A stretch of 64,000 nucleotides of DNA from NCBI GenBank assembly GCA_016165875.1, contig JABBOT010000033.1, forward strand, positions 849,357 through 913,356. Direction: 5' to 3'. This DNA is from Acanthopleura granulata (Eukaryota; Mollusca; Polyplacophora; Chitonida; Chitonidae). Each line of letters starts with the position of its first letter. Within the stretch, counting starts at the first letter, position 1. Below are positions 1-12,398 of the stretch, piece after piece. Made by a program: the position numbers and the translations under genes. The notes under the pieces were generated by a model. That model saw nothing but the letters and a program-made list of their open reading frames with translations, ran no database searches and was not told the origin of the DNA.

Positions 1-3000
1 TTACTTTGAGTAGATCGAGTCAACGCAAGTGCATTGTAGCACAGTGACTTTCTCTTGCCCGTCGACACTGCATGTACATCTCTATCTCATTTCAATGTCA
101 CTTCATTTGCATGACCAGCTTCTGAAAAGCTTAAAAGCTTACTGATGATAAAAATTATTAAGATCACCTTTACATGTCTCTTGTCCAGATCACACGTAGA
201 GTCCGTCTTGTCATTAAAGCTTTAAATTGGGTCACATGACGCAAACCATGCAATCATATTTTGTGTATCGATTTTCCTGTCTCTGAGGCATTTCTGCAGT
301 GATTGGTTCTCTGATCACTACATGTAGGTAATCAGGTTGTTTTAACGAAGATCACAGCTACCTTTATCAGCGGATATACTTGCAACAGCTTGGTGAGATA
401 TACTCGATGATATTATAAGAGTAGCACTTCTATGTAGCTTGGTAGTGGTTGAAGGGCCAGTACATGTACCTCAACCATAGCAGAATGGTCTTTGCCTTAA
501 AGATAACCCCTATATAAATTCAGCAGAGATGTAGGTAAAAAGTATATTTTGCACCTTCTGGTTTAAGCAGGTTTCTTGTTTCTGTGAGTTTCATGTGCTA
601 GCGTACTGAAGAATAACTCTCTCATACAATTACGGCTAGCCTTATGGTGCGGCAGAAACTGGGAGTCCTGAGGAAATCCATGAACATCCACATGTACCGT
701 TGCACAGGAAGCTCGCCAGAGCTGGGTGTCAACTCACAGTGACTACCTTGGTGCTACCACACTAAACACAAGGCCACAAAGGCCGACAATGTGAAAGTCT
801 CATGAATTCACAAACTTGCATACACTAATTCCTCAACCTTTTCGCATATGCAAGAGCACCTTTCAGTGCAATTTTTGCACATTTTTAATTTGGCTTTGGA
901 GACAAAACTAAACTTGTTGGATTGGTCGGTTTGAAGGCTTCACAAAAAGTATAAATGTATCAGTCCAACACTGAATACTGCATTCAGAATATGCCTGAAT
1001 AAACACCTTGCAAGCCTGTGAAAAGGTTGAAGAATTACAATGAGCTCTACATGAATCACACAGGATAGGGTTCACTATGAAAAATAAGTGCAATTATGAT
1101 GTGGATAAAACCCATTTCAGGATTCCAACAAATGTGATTTTATGATAATAGCTAAGCTGTCAGACCTGATCATATATAAAATATGTATTCAATGTAGCTA
1201 CATTTGTTTGTAAGACCGTCTTAGGTAACTTTGCAAGATTCCTGAAAACTGAAATGCTGATTTGGTTAATTGCAAATATTTTTTTTTTAGCTAAATGATT
1301 AGCTATAGACCTATCAGTCACAGTATATCATGTGTGGCCTTTACATGTCTGGAGAGAATTGCCGGGTTTGAACTTCCATCAAACAGCATGTTATGTCTGG
1401 ATCCTGGCGTCTCTGCTGCTAGACCATTTGGTTTGTTATGACAAAATGTGTATCTCAAACCTGTTTAAGACAGATGAATGTGGTAAGGATATGTCAGAAT
1501 CTTTTGTCACTTTAATGACATTTGATAGGTCATCCCTCATTTGCCCAGTTTTCAATCGCCTAGACTAATTCAGGCAAATATGAATAAACTTACGAAAGAA
1601 GTCACAAGGAATTTGAGGGAAAGCAACACGTAACGGGCTACCTGATATAAACAACCAGACAAAAGTTTTGGAGTTTTGGACTTACTTTGCTGTGAAGTAG
1701 ACTTTTGTAATAACCTCCATTTATTTTGACATCATTTTCACTACTGTCTCACTCTCAGTGCAAGTGTAGTGGTAGACACAAGTAAAATAGCGAATACCGC
1801 CTGTCTTTTGGGATGATTAGGAGGGTCAGGGTATTTGAGTGCATGTTGCCATATAACTATCAAAAGAGTTTCAAAGCATGCTGAATATATCTGTCAGAAG
1901 CGTCTGTTAAGGGATTAGCATGCTATGTATACAAATACCACACCAATGATTATCAATATGACAGGACAACTTACCTGGTGCTGGACAAAGACATCCTTAC
2001 AGACTTGATCCCAGAACAAAATTGGCGAGTTACATTTGAGAAAGCATTTATATCTTCTTTCACTGATGTTCCTGTAACTCCAGATTCCACGAATAATCGC
2101 TCAAGTGCGCGACTTACAAACAGAATCAAATATGCTGAGTGTCTAAATGCATTCCTTATCTACTTTCAGGCACATACTTTTGATCCTAGGTGCGTTTAGT
2201 TGCTAGAGTCACACACCAGAGGCACAGGGAAGTTGTAGTTGCACTCAGAACACATGAAACTTAACAAAGCTTGCCAAAAGTTCAGTAACCTAGAAAAGTT
2301 TGAAACACTACACAAATAAAGTCCCAGTTTCATAAAAAGATTATGATTGTAAGAATTTAAGAAAACAATACGACGGAACAACGCTAAATTTTTACGTTTC
2401 CTCGATGTTCAGACGGTAAACCTAATCACTTCCTCATCGGCAATTGACTATTCTGAATGACGTCACTAAGCTAAAACTATAAAGCAATAATCTACGATGT
2501 AAGAAAAATCTATTCTTGTTATTACATGAGGACATTTGCAGCAATATGCTCACGCTTATTTTTTTGAATCATCATCTTTAGTGCAAGGATTATTTTTATT
2601 TGGTTCCCATTAGCGTATTTATTTCGCCTACAGAACTACTTTACAAGGGTCGCACTTGTGCCTGAGTATCAAGCTCACTGGACAATAATAATATTACAAA
2701 AAATATAACTCATTGGTTTCAAATAAATAAAAGTAAAATAATAATTCTACACAACAATTCGTTTTATCTTTTAACGTAAAGTGTATGTGATAAATGGACG
2801 TATTCGGGGTTCTTCGGTGTCACGGATTGGCACCAAGACATATCACGGAAATGTCCGAAGCTTGGAGAATACCAATGGTATTCACTTCGGAAAAAGCGCA
2901 CGTGACAGTTCTACAAACATCCTTTGAGCTCACACCGGAGTTGTCAATTTCTGAGCTGAGTATTGCTCGCCCTTGTCCAGACTAGGAAGCTAGGGGTGGA

Positions 3001-4149
3001 CAGACATCAGCGATCGCCATGCCATCACCTCCCATCGGTATCGTCTTGATGCCATCTATATGGTCCACCCACAGAAATATAGTGTAAGAGAATCAACATG
3101 TACTGCCGCTACTACATGTACTAGTGTATCTGTCATAGTGTCAGCTGTCACTGACTCACCCACTGTTATTGTAAGTGTCTCAGCCTGGGAAGTGTTGCAG
3201 GTAGCGTTGACAACAAATATAACTTTGTTGTCTTCTGTTCAAAAGTATTTCAGGATTAAGCCTGGATGTTTTAGTAAAGTTTTTGATTTTTTGTAAGCTG
3301 TGCATAGTCCTTCTTAATGTAGCCTGTGATAGGTCTGTAGATGATATGACAGCACAGTCCGCTTCTATAAGCAAACTGTTAACACTTTGATACTGCCCAA
3401 GCTGTCCTCAATAAATCGTGTCCAGGACGGTTAAAAAGTGTCTGTCCTTAGTCATAGACGCCTTAACTGTCAATTCCAGGTAGGTGTCTCCGTGTGTCAT
3501 CATGGGTAAATCCACATGAGCATAAAAGTGGTTGTAAGGTGGATCGCTATCACAAAACCAGTTTTGACCAATGTCCTGAAATTGAAATGTGATTTAATTG
3601 CTTATTTTAAGACCATATGTTTTACCATGGGAGACATTTTAACAAGTGTTTGTTAAAACATTTTAAATCCAAATGTGAGTTCCCCTCAATGATGTCTTCT
3701 GTCTTTTAAAACAGCCGCACCTTTAGGGATTTATATATACGTGTACGTGTATATATACAACTATTAACAAGGGCCTACTTATATGTCATAACCGTATGCT
3801 GTAAGCGGCTGTATTCCACCTGTCTACAGTATGTAACTGCACTGTAAAACGACCAAACCACAACGCGCTAAATGGATGATTAAACTTCAAGGAGCGTGTT
3901 TAATAAATATACACATATATTTAAGTTTTTAAACATAAGTGTTTAAAACATGTATAGAGGCCTTTGCTATAATGCTATATTCTTCAGGTGTTTGATATCT
4001 GGTGCATAAAAGTGCGTATGAATTAAACATCAAAATTTACAGTGTATATGTACTAGTCAAGGATATTTTTTCTTGGCACATTATGGCATAGATATTGTGT
4101 ATATTTCGTATGTTTTAAAATATTATAGAGTGCAAGGATTTATTATTAT
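1..4149. other. AT-rich non-coding stretch, no gene seen
   Basis: No reading frame here exceeds about 80 codons, and none shows a recognisable domain or splice-bounded exon. The sequence is AT-rich with homopolymer runs. A perfect TGACGTCA palindrome (CRE-type) sits at 2458-2465, but no gene start can be tied to it. Confidence 0.5.
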
Positions 4150-4287
4150 TCTTAGACACTTCGCCTGCGAATGGTCGCGAGTTTTCCCCCAGCTCTGATC
4201 TGATTCCTTCCACCATAATTGCTGGCCGCTGTCGTGTAAGTGAAACATTTTTGAGTGCGGCATAAAACACAAATCAAATGTGTAAAT
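4150..4287 (+). repeat. SINE 3' fragment
   Basis: This is the 3' half of the tRNA-headed SINE that recurs through the window. It has the central block (GCTGGCCGCTGTCGTGTAAG) and the tail ending AAAACACAAATCAAAT. The tRNA-like head is missing. It lies directly before a longer copy in the same orientation. Confidence 0.7.
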
Positions 4288-4299
4288 TATACTTATGAC

Positions 4300-4565
4300 C
4301 GATTTCGGGCCTCCGTAGCCACGTGGATTAGAGCGCTAGTGCGGCGTTATGACCCAGGTGCCTTTCACCAAGGTGATAGTTGTGAGTTCATGCCCAACCC
4401 ATGCTGGCTTCCTCTCCGGCCGTATATGGAAATGTGTACTAGCAACCTGCGGATGTCCGTGAATTTCTGCCCGTTTTCCTACCGCCACAATTGCTGGCCG
4501 CCATCGAACAAGTGAAATATTTTTCAGTACGGCATAAAACACCGATGAAATAAATAAATAAACAA
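4300..4565 (+). repeat. tRNA-headed SINE, near full length
   Basis: It starts with a tRNA-like head (CCTCCGTAGCC then GTGGATTAGAGCGCTAG, A-box-like; GTGAGTTCATGCCC, B-box-like). The shared body follows (CAGCAACCTGCGGATG-type block, then GCTGGCCGCCATCG), and it ends GTACGGCATAAAACACCGAT plus an AAATA-type tail. The head-body-tail order is the same at 6330 and 25530, which defines the family inside this window. Confidence 0.75.
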
Positions 4566-4589
4566 AGAAATAAGCCGCTGCTGAAGCAG

Positions 4590-4735
4590 CGAGACCTGGA
4601 TTCGAACTCCCGACTTCAGTGGTCATGTGTTTGACAGTTGCAGGGAGGTTTTACCTGTCTGAGCACGTGTGCACCTCCACTGCTTCACCCAGCTTTGACT
4701 TGTAAGGTATGGGGTTCGAATCCAGTTCTCGCCGG
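4590..4735. repeat. Two opposed tRNA-like fragments
   Basis: A B-box-like GAGTTCGAATCC reads on the minus strand near 4590-4610, and GGGTTCGAATCC reads on the plus strand near 4710-4722. Neither can be folded into a whole tRNA by eye, so these are probably SINE heads rather than tRNA genes. Confidence 0.35.
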
Positions 4736-4802
4736 CTGGGTTATTAATCGTTTTGTCAGTAAATGTCAGGGAGATTGTCAGTCATATATACTTGGCGAAT
4801 GA

Positions 4803-5395
4803 AAGAAGAAGAAAAGAATCACAGAAACGATCTCAAAATCAGATGGAAGGGCGTGAAAATTTATTTGCAGATATAGTCTTTAATATTTGTTTTGATTTTC
4901 TCTTTCAGGAGAAAAGAATATTTCAAAAATATTTTTGTATTTCGATATTTGAGCCCACCTCTGGTCTGCATAGTCTTGCATAATAATGTTCTAAATAAGC
5001 GTGTGATGCATGTCTGTTAAATGTATTTGGATGTATATTAGTTGTTTGCATTCAAACATATGCATTTAATCTGAATTATGATAATATTTATGAATAAATT
5101 AAAAATATAAATATGATCAAAATCCAGGTTGAACACATTTGTTAGATGAAAACACAAAATTCTACAACAAATACATTTATTAAACATGCGTAACATCGTC
5201 ATTTATAACATTATTATACCCAAAGGCATATATCAACCCAGAGGTGGTCTCAAATAACCACCATACAAAAATATTTTCAAATACTCTTTTCTCCTCAAAG
5301 AGAAAATCAAAATAAATATTAAAGACTATATCCGCAAATAAACTCCTTTCATTTATATTTGGCATCGTTTTTATGTTTTCTTCTGTTTTAATATT
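4803..5395. repeat. Foldback repeat, two ~235-bp arms
   Basis: The segment at about 4803-5040 reappears as its reverse complement at about 5165-5395, with roughly 125 bp between. The best matching stretches surround TTTGC(A/G)GATATAGTC and GAGGAGAAAAGA. Arms diverge by scattered substitutions and small gaps, so the repeat is old. Both arms translate to a similar peptide (LFADIVFNI then FDFLF), but neither has a long open frame. It could be a hairpin-type non-autonomous transposon or a local inverted duplication. Confidence 0.6.
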
Positions 5396-6329
5396 TCGTG
5401 TATAAGCTAAGTCCGGTTTTCCCCTTACCACAGAAATCACCGACGTCGTATGCGGCCAGTAGGAGTAGCCTTGTAAAGAACTTGTCCAATCCAACGAATA
5501 AAATAAACATACCAAATGATATGTATGTGAAATTGTATATACACCCAGTACATAATTATAACTCACCAGTATTCCCTGATATGCCATCACTTCTTTTTAT
5601 GACCAACGCCTTAGTTGGAAATAACTGGCCTATAAAAATGACGATCACGTTAAATAAATTAATCGCCTGTATCAGCTGTTTAAGTAACTCCTGTAGATCA
5701 TAAGCCAATTTACTGGATTAGCAAGGAAGTGTCCTTTTGGTACATAATAACTGGTTGTGTCCATTTCTGTGGTAATGAGGTTAAACACATTCTTTTGTCA
5801 CAAGGTGGTTTTGACACAACTTTCAATCTTATAACATGTATTATATTTTCAAATTTCCAAAACATATGTTCAGCGTATTTAAGTTTTTAATAAATTATTA
5901 TTTTACTTTTGACTGACTAGAAAGCTGAAAATGTCACTGTCGAATATCTTTTCTCCCCTTTTACGAGTGCATTAAGATTGTCCAACCTATGTGCATCTTT
6001 GTCAACATCCGGCAACATGTTTCAGCATGTATTTTCCCGGCAAATTATATACGCCATGAACATGCTGATGTAGTTCGCTAATTAACATTGCACACACAGT
6101 TTTACAGGGATGTACATGTATATATAGGCCAAGCAAACAAAAGCCCTAATTGATTAGCAAACTCAGATTTTTTTGGATTTGTCACGTTCGGGTAGGCCTA
6201 TGTCCAGATAGCTTGTAAGTATTTATAAACGTATGGAAATTGAACAGATGGCCCTAATAAATAAACATGGGCTTCTCGATAAATGTATTTGCCAATGTCT
6301 GTACGCAGAAGCCTTCATAGTTTACAGGG
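5396..6329. other. Non-coding stretch
   Basis: A 101-codon plus-strand frame at 5398-5703 mostly overlaps one arm of the foldback and its antisense frame. It has no domain, so I do not call it a gene. Nothing else is recognisable. Confidence 0.4.
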
Positions 6330-6575
6330 GTCTCCGTTAGCGTTCTAGCGCAGTGTAATGACCCAGGAGGCGCTCACCAATGCGATCGCTGTGAGTTCAA
6401 GTCCAGCTCACGCTGCCTTCTTCTCCGACCTTAAGTGGGAAGTTCTGTCAGCAACCTGCGGATGGTTGAGGGACTTTCTCGGGCCCTGCCCGGTTTCCTC
6501 TCACCCTAACGTTGACCGCCATCGTATAAGCGAAATATACTTGAATACGGCGTAAAACAGCGATCAATTGAATAA
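6330..6575 (+). repeat. tRNA-headed SINE
   Basis: Same family as 4300-4565. The head contains GTTAGCGTTCTAGCGCAGTG and GTGAGTTCAAGTCC, the body CAGCAACCTGCGGATGG and GCCCGGTTTCCTC, and the tail GAATACGGCGTAAAACAG. Confidence 0.75.
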
Positions 6576-6594
6576 CTGGGAATCTCAATTAATA

Positions 6595-6700
6595 CAGCCA
6601 GCTATGGCCCATTGGTTAAGGTGCTTGCCTTTCAACTGCTAGTTCATGAACACTTGACGTTGGTTCAATGCAAGTGTTGGACAGGGAATTTTAAACGTGC
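6595..6700 (+). repeat. tRNA-like SINE head
   Basis: An A-box-like CATTGGTTAAGGTGCTTG and a B-box-like TTGGTTCAATGC lie about 50 bp apart. No body of the main SINE family follows, so this is either a different SINE or a solo head. Confidence 0.35.
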
Positions 6701-6914
6701 CCCTGCTACCTTTGTTCCCGGACTACGCCACAGTAGGCCTTACTCTCTTGCATGTGCAGGCTTCATCAATACAGGGTAGCAATTCGTAGTTTTACAGTGA
6801 TGTGATAGCCGCTCTGAACCAATCAGCGGCTCTGTCTTTGGTCATGCCACTGCACTACTGGTGGTAAAAACAAAGATAATTTAACCCAAGCGAGATCGGC
6901 CTAGAATAAAATTT

Positions 6915-7114
6915 CCGAGCCTAACTCCCCCTGAATATTGTTCTACATGTTGACACTTGTATCTCCACTTGCTATATTTAAGAGTGTTGATGTCTTGATT
7001 TTACTCACTTGATAACGATGTTAGTATCTACATCGAAACGTCGTGATAATAAACCAAGAAGTTGTATATCCATAAGAAAGACATGTTCCAGTGTACTTCC
7101 ATCCCAACTTCTAA
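6915..7114 (+). repeat. PLE pseudo-LTR copy 1
   Basis: This 200-bp segment precedes the first ORF and begins with the last codons and stop of a PLE ORF, followed by CCCCCTGAATATTG. It is repeated before units 2 and 3 and once after unit 3. It contains the hammerhead-like fold at 7005-7046. Confidence 0.85.
7005..7046 (+). ncRNA. Hammerhead-ribozyme-like motif, copy 1
   Basis: TCAC (7005-7008) pairs with GTGA (7043-7046) as stem I. GATGT (7017-7021) pairs with ACATC (7030-7034) as stem II. Then comes GAAA, a minimal ACGT stem III (7038-7041), and the cleavage-type GTC just before stem I. The strand between stems I and II is TTGATAAC, against the canonical CTGANGA: C3 and G8 are replaced by T and A, which would keep the 3-8 pair, and there is one extra C. 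PLE pseudo-LTRs are known to carry type I hammerheads. Fit and position are good, but the altered core makes activity uncertain. Confidence 0.55.
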
Positions 7115-9546
7115 ATGCCACTTAAACAAGTTATACGCCATCAATATGGAGATGCGGCAGTCCAAGACATCAACCGCCTGAACAAGTTAGAGAAGAAATA
7201 CCTAAAATCCTCTAACCACCTGACCTTTCTGATGAAATGTAGAGACCACAGTGTTATACCCAAAGGCCTAAGACTGAGATCCCCTATCAACTCACAAGCA
7301 GCACACAGAATCCTCCAACAGGCAAGCACACTCTTAGTCAAAGAACGTATCCGCCACCATAGGAAAACGAAAGCCCAGTCCACTGGGGAGATAGCAAAAC
7401 AACAGGAGAAACTACAATCCACTCTACAGCCAGATGTGTACACCCAACTACGCCAAGTACAGACCAAATCTAACAACACTCTCAACCTGCAAATCAGGTC
7501 CAAACAACAGCAAAAGTTCAACAACCTCACACGAAGCACAGCAAACCCAGCCAGCCAAAACCAGTTAGAGGTAAACAGAAGAGAATTCATTTCTAAAACT
7601 TTTGTCAACTTAAGCAGTAAACCACTCAACCCCCACCAACTGAACTTACTGTCCAAAGGACTCAACTTTATCCCCACGACCAATACCATACCTAAGGATG
7701 ACTTCATTATTAACATTGAAGATGGTCTACAGCAATTAGCTCCCGGGGGCCACATTGACTACCTGAGGCATCAGATAGCAACCCTTCTGGACAAAGCCCA
7801 ACCACAACACAACAACCTAACCAAAGAAGAGAGGAAAGCAATAACAGAACTGAAAGAAGACAAATCCATAGTCATAGCACCAGCCGATAAGGGGAAAGCC
7901 ACTGCTATACTTGACAAATTGGCCTTCAACACACTGGTCGACAACCTACTGGGAGACGAATCCACGTACCGAACCCTAAAAACCGACCCCACCAACAAAT
8001 ACGACCGCCAGCACAGATCGTTCCTTAAACAACTCAAAACTAATGGAGAAATCACCCATGAAACCCAAAGAAAGTTAATTGTACAGCACCCACGACCACC
8101 ATATGCCCGCGCAACCATCAAGATTCACAAGGACCCAGTAAAAGCCCGACTCCTGATATGCTCAAGAGGGACAGTCTTCTACAACACTGCCCAGTTCCTT
8201 ACCAAAATCCTAGCACCATGGTCCAAAGCAGCTAACTCCTTCATAAACCACTCGGCAGAATTTTGCAACAAAATCAGACAGATAAAAGAACCATGCCAAC
8301 TCGTGAGCTATGATGTTGTCGACCTTTTCACTAATGTCCCCACTAACCTAGCTCTCGATCTGATCAGACAAAAAATAACAGACAACCCACCCGTCACCCC
8401 GCTATCCCCAGGAAGCATCGTACGCCTGCTAGAGCACTGCTTATCGTCCACATACTTCACATGGGGTGATACTATCTACGAGCAGATTCATGGCCTCCCC
8501 ATGGGATCCCCACTCTCCCCGATAGTCTCAGAGATCTACCTGACAGAACTGGAGAACAAAGCCTTGTCGACATCACCTATCCAACCCATTTGCTGGATGC
8601 GTAAAGTCGACGACACTTTTGTAGCTCTACACCAGAACGATGATCCGACCGTACTACTAGACCACCTGAACTCTCAACACCAACGCATGAAATTTACAAT
8701 GGAAACAGAAACAGACCGTGAAATACCTTTCCTAGATGTCCAAGTAAAGAGAACCACAGATGGCCTACAAACCACAGTCTACCGCAAAGCAACCCACTCT
8801 GACCAGTACATCCACTACAAGTCCAACCACCCACCCAAGATTAAGACTGACATCATTTCAACCCTCACTAGGAGAGCCACGCACATCTGCACCAACAAGC
8901 TAGATGAGGAGATAACTCACCTGCGAGCGGTCTTCACCCAACACAATGGATACCCAGCAAACAAAGTCAACAAAGCAATCCAGAAAATTATACACCCGCC
9001 ACCCAACCAACTGACTAGAGTCAGAGATGAAGGCCCTGGAATCCGAATAAGCCTCCCATATATCGGTCCAACCAGCCACAAAAATTGCCCGCCTATTAAA
9101 ACAATCCACAGGAATAGAAACCCTCTTTAAAAACCAGACTACACTCAAATCACTCCTCCATGCAACAGGGAAGAGGAAAGCCACTAAGCCCTCACCACCC
9201 AAAGGAGTTGTATACCAAATAAAATGCAACTGCAACGCAACCTACATCGGAGAAACGGGAAGACCTTTAGGAACCCGAATTAAAAAAACACAAGTCATCT
9301 GTGGAAAAATCTGATTCTAAATCCGCCATTAGTGACCACATCCAAGAAAACCCACAACACAACATCAAATGGAACACAATCAGAACACTAAACTCTAATC
9401 AACCCAACTGGAAAAAGCGTAAACTACAAGAAGCCATTCAGATAAAGAGATTAAAGCCTAGCCTCAACAGAGATCAAGGGATTTACCTTCCCTCAGCTTA
9501 TGACCTACTAATCCTCCAAACTGACCTGGAACCCCACCGAGCCTAA
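7115..9546 (+). pseudogene. PLE RT/GIY-YIG ORF, unit 1 (two frameshifts)
   Basis: The frame opens at ATG 7115 (MPLKQVIRHQ), the same start as units 2 and 3, and runs 671 codons to 9130. Relative to intact unit 3 it has an extra A in the run 9080-9084. This shifts the frame just before the linker to the GIY-YIG domain and ends translation at 9130. A second indel, seven A at 9282-9288 where unit 3 has AAAGAA, breaks the endonuclease itself; the remainder reads to 9546 in another frame. RT motifs (DVVDLFTNVP, GLPMGSPLSP, KVDDTF) are intact, so this copy could make an RT without endonuclease. It has a single IRSKQQQ heptapeptide. A Val-to-Phe change (AAAACTTTTGTC) is private to this unit. Confidence 0.88.
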
Positions 9547-9736
9547 CCCCCCCTGAATATTGTTCTACATGTTGACACTTGTATCTCCACTTGCTATATT
9601 TAAGAGTGTTGATGTCTTGATTTTACTCACTTGATAACGATGTTAGTATCTACATCGAAACGTCGTGATAATAAACCAAGAAGTTGTATATCCATAAGAA
9701 AGACATGTTCCAGTGTACTTCCATCCCAACTTCTAA
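9537..9736 (+). repeat. PLE pseudo-LTR copy 2
   Basis: This joins units 1 and 2. It is nearly identical to 6915-7114 apart from the first few bases after the stop (TAACCCCCCC against TAACTCCCCC). The hammerhead-like fold lies at 9627-9668, unchanged. Confidence 0.85.
9627..9668 (+). ncRNA. Hammerhead-ribozyme-like motif, copy 2
   Basis: Sequence identical to the motif at 7005-7046, with the same stems, GAAA and GTC. In a transcript crossing units 1 and 2 it would cut between them. Confidence 0.5.
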
Positions 9737-12209
9737 ATGCCACTTAAACAAGTTATACGCCATCAATATGGAGATGCGGCAGTCCAAGACATCAACCGCC
9801 TGAACAAGTTAGAGAAGAAATACCTAAAATCCTCTAACCACCTGACCTTTCTGATGAAATGTAGAGACCACAGTGTTATACCCAAAGGCCTAAGACTGAG
9901 ATCCCCTATCAACTCACAAGCAGCACACAGAATCCTCCAACAGGCAAGCACACTCTTAGTCAAAGAACGTATCCGCCACCATAGGAAAACGAAAGCCCAG
10001 TCCACTGGGGAGATAGCAAAACAACAGGAGAAACTACAATCCACTCTACAGTCAGATGTGTACACCCAACTACGCCAAGTACAGACCAAATCTAACAACA
10101 CTCTCAACCTGCAAATCAGGTCCAAACAACAGCAAATCAGGTCCAAACAACAGCAAATCAGGTCCAAACAACAGCAAAAGTTCAACAACCTCACACGAAG
10201 CACAGCAAACCCAGCCAGCCAAAACCAGTTAGAGGTAAACAGAAGAGAATTCATTTCTAAAACTGTTGTCAACTTAAGCAGTAAACCACTCAACCCCCAC
10301 CAACTGAACTTACTGTCCAAAGGACTCAACTTTATCCCCACGACCAATACCATACCTAAGGATGACTTCATTATTAACATTGAAGATGGTCTACAGCAAT
10401 TAGCTCCCGGGGGCCACATTGACTACCTGAGGCATCAGATAGCAACCCTTCTGGACAAAGCCCAACCACAACACAACAACCTAACCAAAGAAGAGAGGAA
10501 AGCAATAACAGAACTGAAAGAAGACAAATCCATAGTCATAGCACCAGCCGATAAGGGGAAAGCCACTGCTATACTTGACAAATTGGCCTTCAACACACTG
10601 GTCGACAACCTACTGGGAGACGAATCCACGTACCGAACCCTAAAAACCGACCCCACCAACAAATACGACCGCCAGCACAGATCGTTCCTTAAACAACTCA
10701 AAACTAATGGAGAAATCACCCATGAAACCCAAAGAAAGTTAATTGTACAGCACCCACGACCACCATATGCCCGCGCAACCATCAAGATTCACAAGGACCC
10801 AGTAAAAGCCCGACTCCTGATATGCTCAAGAGGGACAGTCTTCTACAACACTGACCAGTTCCTTACCAAAATCCTAGCACCATGGTCCAAAGCAGCTAAC
10901 TCCTTCATAAACCACTCGGCAGAATTTTGCAACAAAATCAGACAGATAAAAGAACCATGCCAACTCGTGAGCTATGATGTTGTCGACCTTTTCACTAATG
11001 TCCCCACTAACCTAGCTCTCGATCTGATCAGACAAAAAATAACAGACAACCCACCCGTCACCCCGCTATCCCCAGGAAGCATCGTACGCCTGCTAGAGCA
11101 CTGCTTATCGTCCACATACTTCACATGGGGTGATACTATCTACGAGCAGATTCATGGCCTCCCCATGGGATCCCCACTCTCCCCGATAGTCTCAGAGATC
11201 TACCTGACAGAACTGGAGAACAAAGCCTTGTCGACATCACCTATCCAACCCATTTGCTGGATGCGTAAAGTCGACGACACTTTTGTAGCTCTACACCAGA
11301 ACGATGATCCGACCGTACTACTAGACCACCTGAACTCTCAACACCAACGCATGAAATTTACAATGGAAACAGAAACAGACCGTGAAATACCTTTCCTAGA
11401 TGTCCAAGTAAAGAGAACCACAGATGGCCTACAAACCACAGTCTACCGCAAAGCAACCCACTCTGACCAGTACATCCACTACAAGTCCAACCACCCACCC
11501 AAGATTAAGACTGACATCATTTCAACCCTCACTAGGAGAGCCACGCACATCTGCACCAACAAGCTAGATGAGGAGATAACTCACCTGCGAGCGGTCTTCA
11601 CCCAACACAATGGATACCCAGCAAACAAAGTCAACAAAGCAATCCAGAAAATTATACACCCGCCACCCAACCAACTGACTAGAGTCAGAGATGAAGGCCC
11701 TGGAATCCGAATAAGCCTCCCATATATCGGTCCAACCAGCCACAAAATTGCCCGCCTATTAAAACAATCCACAGGAATAGAAACCCTCTTTAAAAACCAG
11801 ACTACACTCAAATCACTCCTCCATGCAACAGGGAAGAGGAAAGCCACTAAGCCCTCACCACCCAAAGGAGTTGTATACCAAATAAAATGCAACTGCAACG
11901 CAACCTACATCGGAGAAACGGGAAGACCTTTAGGAACCCGAATTAAAAAAACACAAGTCATCTGTGGAAAAATCTGATTCTAAATCCGCCATTAGTGACC
12001 ACATCCAAGAAAACCCACAACACAACATCAAATGGAACACAATCAGAACACTAAACTCTAATCAACCCAACTGGAAAAAGCGTAAACTACAAGAAGCCAT
12101 TCAGATAAAGAGATTAAAGCCTAGCCTCAACAGAGATCAAGGGATTTACCTTCCCTCAGCTTATGACCTACTAATCCTCCAAACTGACCTGGAACCCCAC
12201 CGAGCCTAA
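9737..12209 (+). pseudogene. PLE RT/GIY-YIG ORF, unit 2 (one frameshift)
   Basis: The frame runs from 9737 to 11977 (746 codons). It passes intact through the RT and into the GIY-YIG module as far as GTRIK, then shifts at the seven-A run 11945-11951, where unit 3 reads AAAGAA. The residual C-terminal frame continues to 12209. The same lesion occurs in unit 1, so the two share it by descent or conversion. This unit carries three tandem copies of the heptapeptide IRSKQQQ (10114-10178 region), against one in unit 1 and two in unit 3. Private changes include Pro-to-Ser near residue 107 and Ala-to-Asp just after the GTVFYNT motif. RT catalytic residues are present, but the endonuclease lacks its C-terminal half. 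Confidence 0.88.
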
Positions 12210-12398
12210 CCCCCCTGAATATTGTTCTACATGTTGACACTTGTATCTCCACTTGCTATATTTAAGAGTGTTGATGTCTTGATTTTACTCACTTGATAAC
12301 GATGTTAGTATCTACATCGAAACGTCGTGATAATAAACCAAGAAGTTGTATATCCATAAGAAAGACATGTTCCAGTGTACTTCCATCCCAACTTCTAA
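12200..12398 (+). repeat. PLE pseudo-LTR copy 3
   Basis: This joins units 2 and 3. It has one C fewer after the stop than copy 2 and is otherwise the same. The hammerhead-like fold is at 12289-12330. Confidence 0.85.
12289..12330 (+). ncRNA. Hammerhead-ribozyme-like motif, copy 3
   Basis: Identical to the motif at 7005-7046. It lies upstream of the only intact ORF, about 70 bases before its start codon. Confidence 0.5.

Noticed and set aside
2458..2465. TGACGTCA palindrome as a promoter element
   Set aside because: No gene start lies nearby, and the 8-mer is too short to stand alone.
4590..4735. Possible true tRNA genes
   Set aside because: Only B-box-like words are present; acceptor and anticodon stems do not pair.
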